Assembly: GCA_001898185.1 (NCBI GenBank)
Contig: MKTI01000010.1
Coordinates: 124,001-188,000, forward strand
DNA from: Cellulomonas sp. 73-145
GTDB lineage: Bacteria > Actinomycetota > Actinomycetes > Actinomycetales > Cellulomonadaceae
Reading direction: 5' to 3'
DNA length: 64,000 bases
Positions 1 through 10,108 of the stretch are shown here, piece by piece (the first letter of the stretch is position 1; every line of letters starts with the position of its first letter). The position numbers and the translations under genes were made by a program. Under the pieces are notes generated by a model. That model had not been told where the DNA came from and searched no databases. It worked only from the letters and a program-made list of their open reading frames with translations.

Positions 1-1
1 G

Positions 2-859
2 CGACTGCGCTCCGCGCTGGAGGACCTGGGGCTCGACGACACCGGTGCCGCCCGTCGCGGCCGGCGGCACGGGCGTGGTCCCGACGAGGGCAGCGCGGCG
101 GCGCAGGATGCCGAGCTCGCCGCGCTCCGGCGCCGGCTCCGGGCGCACCCGTGCCACCGCTGCCCGGACCGGGAGGAGCACGCCCGCTGGGCGGAACGCT
201 GGCAGCGCGCGACCGCCGAGCACCGCTCGCTGGTCGCCCGGATCGAGGGTCGGACAGGCTCGATCGCGGTGGTGTTCGACCGGATCTGCGACGTGCTGGT
301 GCGGCTGGGCTACGCAGCCCGCGGCGGTGACGAGCCCGGCAGCCTCGAGGTGACGGACGACGGCCGCTGGCTGCGCCGGCTGTACGCGGAGAACGACCTG
401 CTGCTGGCCGAGTGCCTGCGCCGCGGCATCTGGGGCGAGCTCGAGGCACCCGGGCTGGCGGCACTCGTCTCCACGCTCGTCTACCGTTCCCGGCGCGACG
501 ACGGGGCCGAGCCGCACGTGCCGGGCGGACCGGGTGGCCGGCTGGGCCGGGCCCTCGACGCGACGGTCACCACGTGGTCGCAGCTGGAGGACCTGGAGCA
601 GGAGCACGGGCTGTCCACCGTGCAGCCGCTCGACACGGGGCTCGTCGAGCCGATCCACCGCTGGGCCGCGGGGCGCAGCCTCGACGCGGTGCTGCGCGGT
701 GGTGAGCTCGCCGCCGGCGACTTCGTCCGGTGGTGCAAGCAGGTGATCGACGTGCTCGACCAGATCGCCCAGGCGGCACCCGAGCCCGCCCTGCGCCGGA
801 CCGCTGCGGCGGCGGTGAAGGCCGTCCGCCGCGGAGTGGTCGCGTACTCGTCGGTCTGA
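2..859 (+). CDS. helY: HelY-type DEAD/DEAH-box helicase, C-terminal part (5' end outside window)
   Basis: This is the last 285 codons of a gene that enters the window already open, in frame 2. The segment with HPCHRCPDREEHARWAER followed by a helical region ending in VKAVRRGVVAYSS matches the C-terminal (DSHCT/Ski2-like) part of actinobacterial HelY helicases, which remodel RNA or DNA using ATP. The helicase core with its Walker motifs lies upstream and is not visible. The H-x2-C-x2-C cluster near the start of the fragment is a recognisable family signature. The gene ends 95 bases before the amidohydrolase gene. Identity as HelY is fairly secure from the C-terminal motif; the symbol follows the family name. 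Confidence 0.75.
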   Translation, partial: RLRSALEDLGLDDTGAARRGRRHGRGPDEGSAAAQDAELAALRRRLRAHPCHRCPDREEHARWAERWQRATAEHRSLVARIEGRTGSIAVVFDRICDVLVRLGYAARGGDEPGSLEVTDDGRWLRRLYAENDLLLAECLRRGIWGELEAPGLAALVSTLVYRSRRDDGAEPHVPGGPGGRLGRALDATVTTWSQLEDLEQEHGLSTVQPLDTGLVEPIHRWAAGRSLDAVLRGGELAAGDFVRWCKQVIDVLDQIAQAAPEPALRRTAAAAVKAVRRGVVAYSSV

Positions 860-954
860 GGCGGCCCACGGCGCGGGCGACCATCGCGCGCGATGGCGGT
901 GCACCGCCCTGACCTGCACAAGCGCACGCGGATCGCGTGCCCTAGGGTTCGAGC

Positions 955-2595
955 GTGAGCGCAACCCTGTACCGCAACGGCGCGGTGCACGCGTCCTCCG
1001 ACCCGTTCGCCGAGGCGATCCTCGTCGCGGACGGCACGGTGGCGTGGATCGGCTCGGACGACACCGCCGCCGGGCTCGTGGACCGCGCGGACGAGGTGGT
1101 CGACCTCGACGGGGCGCTGGTGGCGCCCGCGTTCGTCGACGCCCACGTCCACGTGCTCGAGACCGGCCTCGCGCTGGAGAGCGTCGACCTGTCGCCGGCC
1201 GGAGGGGTGCACAGCCTCGCCGACGCCCTCGATGCCGTCCGTCGGGCGGCGCAGGCGCGGCCCGACACGATGCGGGACGAGCCTCTGCTCGGCTTCGGCT
1301 GGGACGACACCGGCTGGCCCGAGCACCGGGCGCCCTCCGCCGCCGAGCTGGACGCGGCGGCCGGTGGCGCGCCGGTGTACCTGGCGCGGGTCGACGTGCA
1401 CTCCGCCGCCGTGTCGTCCTCCCTGGCGGCCCGGGCCGGCCTGGACCGGTTGCCGGGGTGGACGCCCGACGGCCTGGTCACGCTGGACGCGCACCACGCC
1501 GCGCGGGACGTCGCACGGGACGTCAGCGGCCCTCGGCGAACCGCCCTGTACCTGGCCGCGCTCCGCCACGCGGCCGCCCGCGGGGTCGTCGCGGTGCACG
1601 AGATGTCCGCCCCGTCCGTCGACACGCGGGAGGGTCTGCTCGAGCTGCTGACGAGCACCGCGGACGAGCGGAGCGGACTGCCGCTCGTCGTCGGCTACCG
1701 CGCCGAGGCGTGCACCACCGTGGACGATGCACGTGCCCTCCTCGCGGCCCTTCCCGGGCTGACGGGCATCGGAGGGGACCTCAACGTCGACGGCTCTCTC
1801 GGTTCCCGCACCGCGGCGCTCCGCGCGCCGTACGCCGACCGGCCGGGGGAGCGCGGGGTGCTCATGCTGAGCGCCGAGCAGGTGGCCAACCACGTCGCGG
1901 CCGTGACCAGGGCCGGCGTGCACACGGCGTTCCACGTCATCGGCGACCTCGGCATGGACGAGGTCCTGCTCGGCATCCGTGCCGCGGCGGACGTCGAGGG
2001 CCTCCCGGCGATCGCGGCAGCAGGCCACCGCCTCGAGCACGCCGAGATGGTCGACGCCCCCGCGTTGGCCGCGATGGTGCTCCTCGGCCTCCGGGTCAGC
2101 GCGCAACCGGCCTTCGACGCCGCCTGGGGCGGCCCCGACGGGATGTACGCGGCACGGCTCGGAGCCGGCCGGGCGATCGCGCTCAACCCGCTCGCCGACC
2201 TGGCTGCCGCCGGCGTCCCGCTCGCGTTCGGGTCCGACAGCCCCGTCACCCCGGTCGACCCGTGGGCCGGCATCCGCGCAGCGGTGGAGCACACCGCTGC
2301 CGAGCAGCGCATCTCCGCCCGCGCGGCGTTCCGGGCCACGACCCGGGGCGGGTGGCGGCTCGCCGGGCTCGACGGCACCGGCGCAGGAGAGCTCCGGGTC
2401 GGGTCCCCGGTGCACCTCGCCGTCTGGCGGTCGGAGCACCTCACGGTGCAGGCCGGACGCGGTCAGCTGACGGCGTGGAGCGCCGAGGCGCGCGCCGGTC
2501 AGCCGCTGCTGCCCGACCTCTCGGCCGACGTGCCCCCACCCGTGTGCCTGCGCACGGTGCGCGGTGAGACGGTCCTCCACGACGCCCTGGGCTGA
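955..2595 (+). CDS. Amidohydrolase family protein (YtcJ-like)
   Basis: The 546-residue protein is a metal-dependent amidohydrolase of the YtcJ/LAF3 type. A short beta domain (1-60) leads into the metal-binding VDAHVHV at about 62-66. Later landmarks are the family motif DGSLGSRTAAL, the histidine in AFHVIGD, the histidine in HRLEHAEM and the metal/catalytic aspartate in FGSDSPVTPVDPW. Members hydrolyse C-N bonds in varied small molecules; the substrate cannot be told from sequence. The GTG start is favoured because a TAGGGT -10-like box at 943-948 ends six bases before it, as on leaderless actinobacterial transcripts. The neighbours give no pathway hint. Confidence 0.85.
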   Translation: MSATLYRNGAVHASSDPFAEAILVADGTVAWIGSDDTAAGLVDRADEVVDLDGALVAPAFVDAHVHVLETGLALESVDLSPAGGVHSLADALDAVRRAAQARPDTMRDEPLLGFGWDDTGWPEHRAPSAAELDAAAGGAPVYLARVDVHSAAVSSSLAARAGLDRLPGWTPDGLVTLDAHHAARDVARDVSGPRRTALYLAALRHAAARGVVAVHEMSAPSVDTREGLLELLTSTADERSGLPLVVGYRAEACTTVDDARALLAALPGLTGIGGDLNVDGSLGSRTAALRAPYADRPGERGVLMLSAEQVANHVAAVTRAGVHTAFHVIGDLGMDEVLLGIRAAADVEGLPAIAAAGHRLEHAEMVDAPALAAMVLLGLRVSAQPAFDAAWGGPDGMYAARLGAGRAIALNPLADLAAAGVPLAFGSDSPVTPVDPWAGIRAAVEHTAAEQRISARAAFRATTRGGWRLAGLDGTGAGELRVGSPVHLAVWRSEHLTVQAGRGQLTAWSAEARAGQPLLPDLSADVPPPVCLRTVRGETVLHDALG

Positions 2596-2953
2596 TCGGA
2601 CGACCCGGCACGAAACGCCCGGAGACACGCCGGTACATCGATGTCCCTTTTGTCCCTTTCACGTCCGCTGACCTGCACGAACGTGCCGGCCCGTCACCCG
2701 TACGGAGGAACGGCGGGCCTTGAGCCCGGCAGCGCGTGGGGGTACGTTCGCAACCGGTTCGCCGACAGCGGCAGGACCGCCATCCCGAGGGACGAGCGGC
2801 CTTCCGCGCGCGGCGGACGAGCGGCCCGACCGGGCCCGCGTGTCCATCAGAGAACAGCGACGCTCGTCGTCCGCCGGTACGAAGGTCACGCGGGCCGGTC
2901 GGCCGGGCTCAGGCCCGGCAGATCGGCACAACCACCTGCCGTACGCTGCACCG
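2596..2953. other. 358-bp intergenic region before lnt
   Basis: Between the amidohydrolase and lnt no convincing gene is visible. An ATG at 2641 opens a long frame, but its early translation is Arg/Pro-rich and has no good ribosome binding site; the real downstream gene in that frame is ppm1. The only signal I can support is the TACGCT box at 2942-2947, six bases before the lnt GTG. Confidence 0.5.
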
Positions 2954-4519
2954 GTGCCCGCGCGTCTCCCGTCCCGAACGTGGACGCTGGCACTGGCGCT
3001 CGCCGGGGGAGTGCTCACCCGACTGGCCTTCCCGAGCCCCGGCTGGTCGCTCCTCGCGTATCCCGGCATGGCGCTGCTGTACCTCGCCCTCCGTCGCGAC
3101 AGCGCCCGCTGGAACGCCCTCGTCGGGCTGGTGTGGGGGCTGGCCTGCATCGGTCCGCTGATCACGTGGGCCGACGACGCCGTGGGCGTCGTGCCGTGGC
3201 TGGCGCTGACGGTCGCAGAGGCGGGCTTCGTGGCGCTGTTCGGCGCGGCCTGGTCCTGGGCGTGCCGCGGCGAGGCGGTGTGGCGACGTGCCGGCCTGCA
3301 GCTGGTGGTGTTCAGCGTCCTCTGGGTCGGTGCGGAGGAGCTGCGCCAGGTCTGGCCGTTCGGCGGGTTCCCCTGGGGTCGGCTGGCGTTCAGCCAGGCC
3401 GATGCGCCGATGGCGGCACTGATGTGGCTCGGCGGGACGCCCCTGACGAGCGCCGCCGTCGCGGCGACCGGGGTCCTGCTGGCCCGGGCGTGGCTGGCCG
3501 CACGCCGGCTCCGGCTCGCGGGGACGCTCGGCTGGCTGGTCGGCGCCGTCATGCTCGTCCTCGTCGGGCTCCTCGTCCCCCTCGACACGACGGCGCAGAG
3601 CGGCACGCTGCGGGTGGGCGCCGTGCAGGGGAACGTCCCCAAGGCCGGGCTCGACGCGTTCGACGAGCCCCGCAAGGTGCTGGACAACCACGTCGCGGGG
3701 ACGCAGGCGCTGCTGCGCGACGTGGCGCCGGGAGCGCTCGACCTGGTGGTGTGGCCCGAGAACGGCACGGACGTCGACCCGCAGGCCGACGCGGCCGCCG
3801 CCGCCAGCATCGACGGTGCCGCACGCGCGGTGCAGGCCCCCATGCTGGTCGGCACGGTCCAGTACCCGGCGGCCGGGGGGCGGTACAACACCTCTGTCTT
3901 GTGGGAGCCCGCACAAGGCGTCGTCGCGTCGTACACGAAGCAGCGGCCGGCGGCGTTCGCCGAGTACATCCCGATGCGCAGCTTCGTCCGGCACTTCTCA
4001 CCCGCGGTGGACCTGGTGACCCGGGACATGATCGCCGGCACCAAGCCGGGGTACGTGCCGCTGCACTCCAGCCGGCTGGGCCGGACCGTGGGCCTCGGGG
4101 ACGTCATCTGCTTCGAGGTGGCCTACGACGCCATCGTGCGGGAGGCGGTGCGGACCGGGGGAGAGGTGCTGCTGGTGCAGACCAACAACGCCACGTTCGG
4201 CTACTCCGACGAGTCCACCCAGCAGCTGGCGATGTCGCGGCTGCGCGCGATCGAGCACGGACGGGCGACGGTGCAGATCTCGACCGTCGGCGCGTCCGCC
4301 GTGATCGCACCCAACGGTGCGGTGCTGCAGCAGACCTCGCTTTTCACCCCGGCGCAGCTCGTCGCTACGCTGCCCTTGCGCACGTCGCTCACCCCGGCCG
4401 ACCGGTTCGGGTCGTGGCCTGCGTGGATCATCGACGCCCTCGCGGTGTGCGTGGTCGTCGCCGGTGCAGCCGGAGCCGCCCGCGTGCGCCGTCCCCACCG
4501 GATCGAGACCTCGGTATGA
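2954..4519 (+). CDS. lnt: Apolipoprotein N-acyltransferase
   Basis: The 521-aa membrane enzyme adds the third acyl chain to the N-terminal cysteine of lipoproteins. An N-terminal bundle of about six membrane segments (residues 5-215) is followed by an extracytoplasmic nitrilase-like domain and a final C-terminal helix. The Glu-Lys-Cys triad is readable: E269 in VVWPENG, K329 in YTKQRPAAF and C386 in VICFEV, close to the E. coli positions. The GTG start is chosen because TACGCT ends six bases upstream and the membrane domain begins just after it; longer in-frame starts add Arg-rich sequence. The stop overlaps the ATG of ppm1 (ATGA), the common actinobacterial lnt-ppm1 pairing. Confidence 0.93.
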   Translation: MPARLPSRTWTLALALAGGVLTRLAFPSPGWSLLAYPGMALLYLALRRDSARWNALVGLVWGLACIGPLITWADDAVGVVPWLALTVAEAGFVALFGAAWSWACRGEAVWRRAGLQLVVFSVLWVGAEELRQVWPFGGFPWGRLAFSQADAPMAALMWLGGTPLTSAAVAATGVLLARAWLAARRLRLAGTLGWLVGAVMLVLVGLLVPLDTTAQSGTLRVGAVQGNVPKAGLDAFDEPRKVLDNHVAGTQALLRDVAPGALDLVVWPENGTDVDPQADAAAAASIDGAARAVQAPMLVGTVQYPAAGGRYNTSVLWEPAQGVVASYTKQRPAAFAEYIPMRSFVRHFSPAVDLVTRDMIAGTKPGYVPLHSSRLGRTVGLGDVICFEVAYDAIVREAVRTGGEVLLVQTNNATFGYSDESTQQLAMSRLRAIEHGRATVQISTVGASAVIAPNGAVLQQTSLFTPAQLVATLPLRTSLTPADRFGSWPAWIIDALAVCVVVAGAAGAARVRRPHRIETSV

Positions 4520-5307
4520 CACCTGCCAGCCACGTCCTCGTCATCGTCCCCACCTACAACGAGCGGGAGAGCCTCCCGGGCGCACTCGCCCGGCTCGCCG
4601 CAGCCGTCCCCGACGCGGACGTGCTCGTGGTGGACGACGGCTCACCGGACGGCACCGGCGACCTCACCGAGCAGCTGAGCGAGGCCGACGCCGCCGAGCG
4701 CGGCCGCAAGGCGATCCACCTGATGCGGCGGTCGGGCAAGCTCGGCCTCGGCACGGCCTACATCGCCGGGTTCGGCTGGGCCCTCGAGCGCGGGTACGAC
4801 GCGGTGGTCGAGATGGACGCCGACGGCTCGCACCGCGCCGAGGACCTCCCCGCCCTGCTCGCGCGCAGCGGTGACGCCGAGCTGGTGATCGGCTCCCGCT
4901 GGGTGCCGGGCGGCCGCGTCGTCAACTGGCCCTGGCGCCGCGAGTTCCTCTCGCGGGGAGCCAACACGTACTGCCGGATCGCCATGGGCATCCCGGTCAA
5001 GGACGCGACCGCGGGCTTCCGCGTGTACCGCACCGACCTGCTGCGCCGGCTGGCTCTCGACGAGGTCGACTCGCACGGCTACGGGTTCCAGGTGGACATG
5101 ACGTGGCGGGCGCTCAAGGCCGGCGCCCGCGTCATCGAGGTGCCGATCACCTTCGTCGAGCGCGAGCAGGGCGTCTCGAAGATGAGCTCCGGCATCATCC
5201 TCGAGGCCCTGGTGAACGTCGCCGTCTGGGGAACGCGCGAACGCTCCCGCCAGGTGGCGGGAGCGTTCGGTCGGCTGCTGGGTCGCCGCAGCCCGGCGGC
5301 GCGCTAG
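4516..5307 (+). CDS. ppm1: Polyprenol monophosphomannose synthase (DPM1-like GT2)
   Basis: The 263-aa soluble family-2 glycosyltransferase would transfer mannose from GDP-mannose to polyprenyl phosphate, giving the donor for lipoglycan assembly and protein O-mannosylation. The N-terminal VIVPTYNERESL, the VVDDGSPDGT nucleotide-binding loop, the acidic EMDADGSH motif and IGSRWVPGG are those of dolichol-phosphate-mannose synthases. No membrane segment is present. Its ATG overlaps the lnt stop by four bases, implying translational coupling; in mycobacteria the two activities are fused in one protein or encoded side by side. The gene runs toward rbpA and ends in a palindrome. Confidence 0.92.
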   Translation: MTPASHVLVIVPTYNERESLPGALARLAAAVPDADVLVVDDGSPDGTGDLTEQLSEADAAERGRKAIHLMRRSGKLGLGTAYIAGFGWALERGYDAVVEMDADGSHRAEDLPALLARSGDAELVIGSRWVPGGRVVNWPWRREFLSRGANTYCRIAMGIPVKDATAGFRVYRTDLLRRLALDEVDSHGYGFQVDMTWRALKAGARVIEVPITFVEREQGVSKMSSGIILEALVNVAVWGTRERSRQVAGAFGRLLGRRSPAAR

Positions 5308-5314
5308 CGCGCCG
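5297..5314. terminator. Perfect palindrome between convergent ppm1 and rbpA
   Basis: An 18-bp perfect inverted repeat centred on CTAG covers the ppm1 stop codon and lies 13 bp beyond the rbpA stop codon on the other strand. Its place between two convergent genes suggests a bidirectional terminator hairpin, though no T-run follows. Confidence 0.45.
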
Positions 5315-5326
5315 CGCGGCTCGCGG

Positions 5327-5671
5327 TCAGGCGCTGCGGCGCAGCTTGCCGGCGCGCAGCAGGTCGAGCCGCTCGTCGAGCAGCTCCTGCAGCTCGTTGA
5401 TGGTGCGACGCTCCAGGAGCATGTCCCAGTGCGTACGGGCCGGCTTGCCCGCCTTGACCTCCGGGCGGGACGCATCGCGCAGCAGCGCCTCGGCGCCGCA
5501 CCGGCACTCCCACGTCACGGGCACGTCAGCCTCGACCGAGAACGGCAGGATGATCGTGTGGCCGTTGGGGCAGTCGTAGTACGCCTGGAGCCGGGGGGCG
5601 AAGTCGACGCCGTCCTCGGTCTCCATGCTGTGAGAGCCGATGCGCATGCCGCGCAGTGACCGGTTCGCCAT
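5327..5671 (-). CDS. rbpA: RNA polymerase-binding protein RbpA
   Basis: RbpA is an actinobacterial factor of about 110 residues that binds RNA polymerase and the principal sigma factor and stabilises open promoter complexes. The 114-aa product begins MANRSLRGMRIGSHSMETE, the typical N-terminal tail. It continues with the zinc-ribbon-like core (YYDCPNGH... WECRCG) and ends in the sigma-interaction helix RTINELQELLDERLDLLRAGKLR. The start at 5671 rather than 5686 is preferred because it matches the family N-terminus and has GGAGGT seven bases upstream. Its presence alone places the organism in Actinobacteria. Confidence 0.95.
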   Translation of the reverse strand: MANRSLRGMRIGSHSMETEDGVDFAPRLQAYYDCPNGHTIILPFSVEADVPVTWECRCGAEALLRDASRPEVKAGKPARTHWDMLLERRTINELQELLDERLDLLRAGKLRRSA

Positions 5672-5864
5672 ACGGGTGACCTCCATACCGTCCGGGACGG
5701 TCCGATGCTGATCGAGTGCTGGTCCAGCGACGCACGCTGATGATCGTCCGAGGGGCTACAACGGGGCGTGACCTCGTCGTGTTCCATCGTGGAGTGAAGG
5801 TGTGGTGAACGCCACTCCAGGGCGGGCCGCCAGGGACCAAAGTCACGATATCGGGGGAGAGGCG

Positions 5865-8228
<2,364 letters not shown>

Positions 8229-8285
8229 CGCCCCTGGCGCTGCACGGTCTGCGGTGCTCGACCGGCCTGAGCCGCCTCCACCTGT

Positions 8286-8313
8286 CGCGCCGATAAGGTG
8301 CATCTGTTATGGC
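8286..8313 (+). other. Left attachment site: host XerC arm and central region, degenerate XerD arm
   Basis: The bases CGCGCCGATAA GGTGCA form an XerC-type arm and six-base central region, but the following 11 bases (TCTGTTATGGC) poorly match a XerD arm. This is the expected hybrid of host left arm and phage attP right arm. Confidence 0.75.
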
Positions 8314-8384
8314 GTCCAGACACCACTGCCTGTAGCGTGGTTCCCACGTCGCACCACCTTCGTTGTCAGGGTGGCCCGGCGAGA

Positions 8385-8418
8385 CGCCCCCGGTGACCGC
8401 GCCAACGGCCCGGGGGCG
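8385..8418. promoter_or_regulatory. Long hairpin between the pV-like gene and the attP-spanning ORF
   Basis: CGCCCCCGG (8385-8393) pairs perfectly with CCGGGGGCG (8410-8418) around a 16-base loop that holds the 12-base motif CCGCGCCAACGG shared with the hairpins before rep and the pV-like gene. It starts 30 bases past the pV-like stop. It may be a terminator or attenuator, a translational operator, or the phage packaging/origin hairpin. Confidence 0.55.
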
Positions 8419-8447
8419 CAACATTGCGCCGGGTAACCGGTGTTACG

Positions 8448-8750
8448 TCAGCGGGAGGAGACCGGCGCAGACGCCGGGAGCACCTTCTGAACCGTGAGCT
8501 TGAGGTTCCGACCCGAGGGGCGCGCGTCGCACACCAGGCGCACCAGCTCGTCCCGCTCCGGGAGCGGGATCGACCCGTCGCTCGGGAAGCGGACGTCGAT
8601 CGCGTCGAACTCCGGCGTCACCAGCCGGGCCTCCACGAAGTCGTACGACACGACCCGGCTCGGGTCGTCGTTGTCGGTGAAGGAGCCGTTCTTCCGCTCC
8701 GACTTCACCACGTTGCCCTCGACCATGACGGTCGCGTTGTTCTGCGCCAT
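8448..8750 (-). CDS. Putative phage single-stranded-DNA-binding (pV-like) protein
   Basis: The 100-aa protein has a beta-rich pattern (TVMVEGNVVKSERKNG, RVVSYDFVEARLVTPEFDAIDVRFP, LKLTVQKVL) that suggests a small OB-type fold, as in filamentous-phage gene V proteins that coat single-stranded DNA and repress translation. I recognise no exact family, so the role is inferred from size, fold pattern and position. The ATG at 8750 has AGAGGTG six bases upstream. A 25-bp hairpin sequence (8766-8790) shared with the rep leader lies 15 bases before the start, and a TAGATA box at 8801-8806 could be its -10. In the circular phage it sits just upstream of the coat operon. Confidence 0.55.
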   Translation of the reverse strand: MAQNNATVMVEGNVVKSERKNGSFTDNDDPSRVVSYDFVEARLVTPEFDAIDVRFPSDGSIPLPERDELVRLVCDARPSGRNLKLTVQKVLPASAPVSSR

Positions 8751-8765
8751 GACGCACCTCTGTTC

Positions 8766-8790
8766 GTTGTCACCCCGCGCCAACGGGGTC
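8766..8790 (-). promoter_or_regulatory. Shared hairpin element, copy 1 (leader of the pV-like gene)
   Basis: These 25 bases are identical to 11767-11791. On the transcribed strand ACCCCG and CGGGGT pair around a TTGGCG loop, followed by GACAAC. The element ends 15 bases before the start codon, next to the ribosome binding site, so it should be in the mRNA leader. A translational operator is the leading idea; a replication-origin hairpin is the alternative. Confidence 0.7.
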
Positions 8791-8855
8791 TGGTGGTGCC
8801 TATCTACACCGCTTCGGAGCCGCCGTGTAGCCACTTGACCGTGGCGCGCCGAACT

Positions 8856-9269
8856 TCACCCGATCGGGCTAAAGCCTGCGGGCACCACGCCGACGTGCAG
8901 CAGCCACTCCATCAGACCACCAGCCCCAGCCATGACCCCGAGCAGGAACCAGGCCCACGGTCGCGTCCGCTGCACCACGATCGGCCGGTCCGCACGACGA
9001 AGCCGTCGCCGGCGCGGCAGCTCGTAGGCCGGCCCCCGCGGCAGCTCACGCATCATCAGCCGCTCGGCCTGCCGGGCCGCTCGCCGGCTGACCTTCGGCG
9101 GATCGACGCGCCGGACCTTGTAGCGCTCCTGCTCGCCTGGCTCGACGCCGCCGTAGCGGCTCGACAGCCACGGATCCATCGCCCCCATGCACTCGGTATC
9201 GGCGCCTGCGGCGCCGGCCTTGACGCCCGTTCGGGTGGTTCTCGCGCGCGCGGCACAGTTATGGCACAT
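8856..9269 (-). CDS. Prophage membrane protein, function unknown
   Basis: The frame encodes up to 137 residues: a basic middle region rich in Arg (residues 60-100), then one clear membrane span near the C-terminus (WAWFLLGVMAGAGGLMEWLL). The start is uncertain. ATG at 9269 has no good ribosome binding site; internal ATGs at 9188 and 9179 would remove a Cys-containing N-terminus, and the latter has a G-rich stretch just upstream. No family is recognised. It lies between the pV-like gene and the divergent plus-strand module, in the same orientation as the structural genes, so a role in assembly or membrane anchoring is possible. Confidence 0.5.
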   Translation of the reverse strand: MCHNCAARARTTRTGVKAGAAGADTECMGAMDPWLSSRYGGVEPGEQERYKVRRVDPPKVSRRAARQAERLMMRELPRGPAYELPRRRRLRRADRPIVVQRTRPWAWFLLGVMAGAGGLMEWLLHVGVVPAGFSPIG

Positions 9270-9553
9270 AGGAACAAGGGAGTCCCGGCCCGGCCGCCTC
9301 TGGCGACCTGGTTTGTAGCATTCCTACAACCCGCGTGCTCAGATAGAGGGCCTTTCGGCGGGCCATCATCGTCGCTCCGTGGACCGCGTCAACCGCGATC
9401 ACCACCCGTGGAGCTCCGGGAAGGTGCTCCGCACCTGCGATGGCCGGCTCCCAGCGTCGGCGGTTGACACAGCCCACTACACGACGTCGGTCCCCTTATC
9501 GAAAGGCAGGGCCAGCCGCAAAGGCGCTGGTCGACCAAGAGGGGAGCCCCACC
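9270..9553. promoter_or_regulatory. Divergent intergenic region of the prophage with a palindrome
   Basis: This 284-bp gap separates leftward and rightward genes. TTGTAG (9313-9318) and CTACAA (9324-9329) form a 6-5-6 inverted repeat suited to a dimeric repressor. The decamer TTCCTACAAC at 9321-9330 recurs at 10010-10019 beyond the plus-strand genes. A perfect TTGACA occurs at 9464-9469, but no well-spaced -10 box follows it. Confidence 0.4.
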
Positions 9554-9802
9554 GTGGCACACACACCGATCCGCCCACCGTTCACCGCCTACACGATCGA
9601 GGTCCGAGAAGGCCGGATCAGCAACGGCACCATGCGCACGGTCGAGCTCGTGCAGCGCGAGGTCGACGGCACCTTCGTGGGCCTCGACCACCTCACCATG
9701 GACCAGGCCCGCGAACTGGCCTCGTGGCTCATCGAGACCGCGAACGCGAGCGACGCAGCTGCAGCACAGGCCCGCGCGATCGAGAACGGGGCCAACTGGT
9801 GA
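9554..9802 (+). CDS. Prophage protein of unknown function, 82 aa
   Basis: The small soluble protein reads as a beta-strand N-terminus (FTAYTIEVREGRISNGTMRTVELVQREVDG cannot be assigned to a family) followed by the helix TMDQARELASWLIETANA. The GTG start at 9554 is chosen because AGGGGAG lies eight bases upstream; longer frames to the left lack a site and are Arg-rich. Its stop overlaps the GTG of the next gene (GTGA), so the two are probably co-translated. They run opposite to almost all other phage genes, the usual position for immunity or regulatory functions in such phages, but no helix-turn-helix is evident. Confidence 0.6.
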   Translation: MAHTPIRPPFTAYTIEVREGRISNGTMRTVELVQREVDGTFVGLDHLTMDQARELASWLIETANASDAAAAQARAIENGANW

Positions 9803-10005
9803 CGGCCGCGCGCTGGCTGGACCACTTCCTCGAAGTAGCCCTCCGCTGGACCACGGGCGCCTCTCTCTTCGTGCTCCTGCTCTGGTGCATCGGCTATGGC
9901 GTCTACGCGTTCGTCATGTTCGCCCGCGAGGCCAGCAGCGGCGCCTACTACGACCGACCGACAAGAGCCGAGAGACGCGCAGCACGCAGGCGGAGAAGGA
10001 GTTAG
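9799..10005 (+). CDS. Prophage single-span membrane protein, 68 aa
   Basis: The 68-residue product has one strong membrane span (GASLFVLLLWCIGYGVYAFV) and a very basic C-terminal tail (RAERRAARRRRRS), so its C-terminus should be cytoplasmic. The GTG start overlaps the stop of the preceding gene by four bases. No family is recognised. It resembles small inovirus membrane proteins in size and charge layout, yet it lies on the other strand from the coat operon; superinfection exclusion or a regulatory membrane role are possibilities only. A strong hairpin ends the unit 15 bases downstream. Confidence 0.6.
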   Translation: MTAARWLDHFLEVALRWTTGASLFVLLLWCIGYGVYAFVMFAREASSGAYYDRPTRAERRAARRRRRS

Positions 10006-10019
10006 CGAGTTCCTACAAC

Positions 10020-10056
10020 ACGACGCCCCTCCCGCAACAATCGGGAGCGGCGTCGT
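10020..10056. terminator. Strong hairpin terminator after the plus-strand module
   Basis: Arms 10020-10034 and 10042-10056 pair over 15 positions with a single C-C mismatch around a seven-base loop, followed on the plus strand by TTTCATCCT. It closes the 9554-10005 unit and may also stop leftward transcription coming from rep. Confidence 0.7.
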
Positions 10057-10108
10057 TTCATCCTACGAGTCGTCGACGACTCTCACGCAGGCGTCCGATG
10101 ATGGCCCG

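Noticed and set aside
481-2628. 715-codon minus-strand frame opposite the amidohydrolase
   Set aside because: Composition is Arg/Gly-rich with no domain, and the plus-strand gene has clear metal-site motifs and a promoter box.
2641-2953. ATG at 2641 as start of a long fusion with ppm1
   Set aside because: The frame passes through lnt in another frame with Arg-rich sequence; ppm1 has its own coupled ATG and family N-terminus.
9464-9469. Perfect TTGACA as a promoter for the plus-strand phage genes
   Set aside because: No -10-like hexamer at 16-19 bp; the nearest A/T-containing stretch is about 26 bp away.
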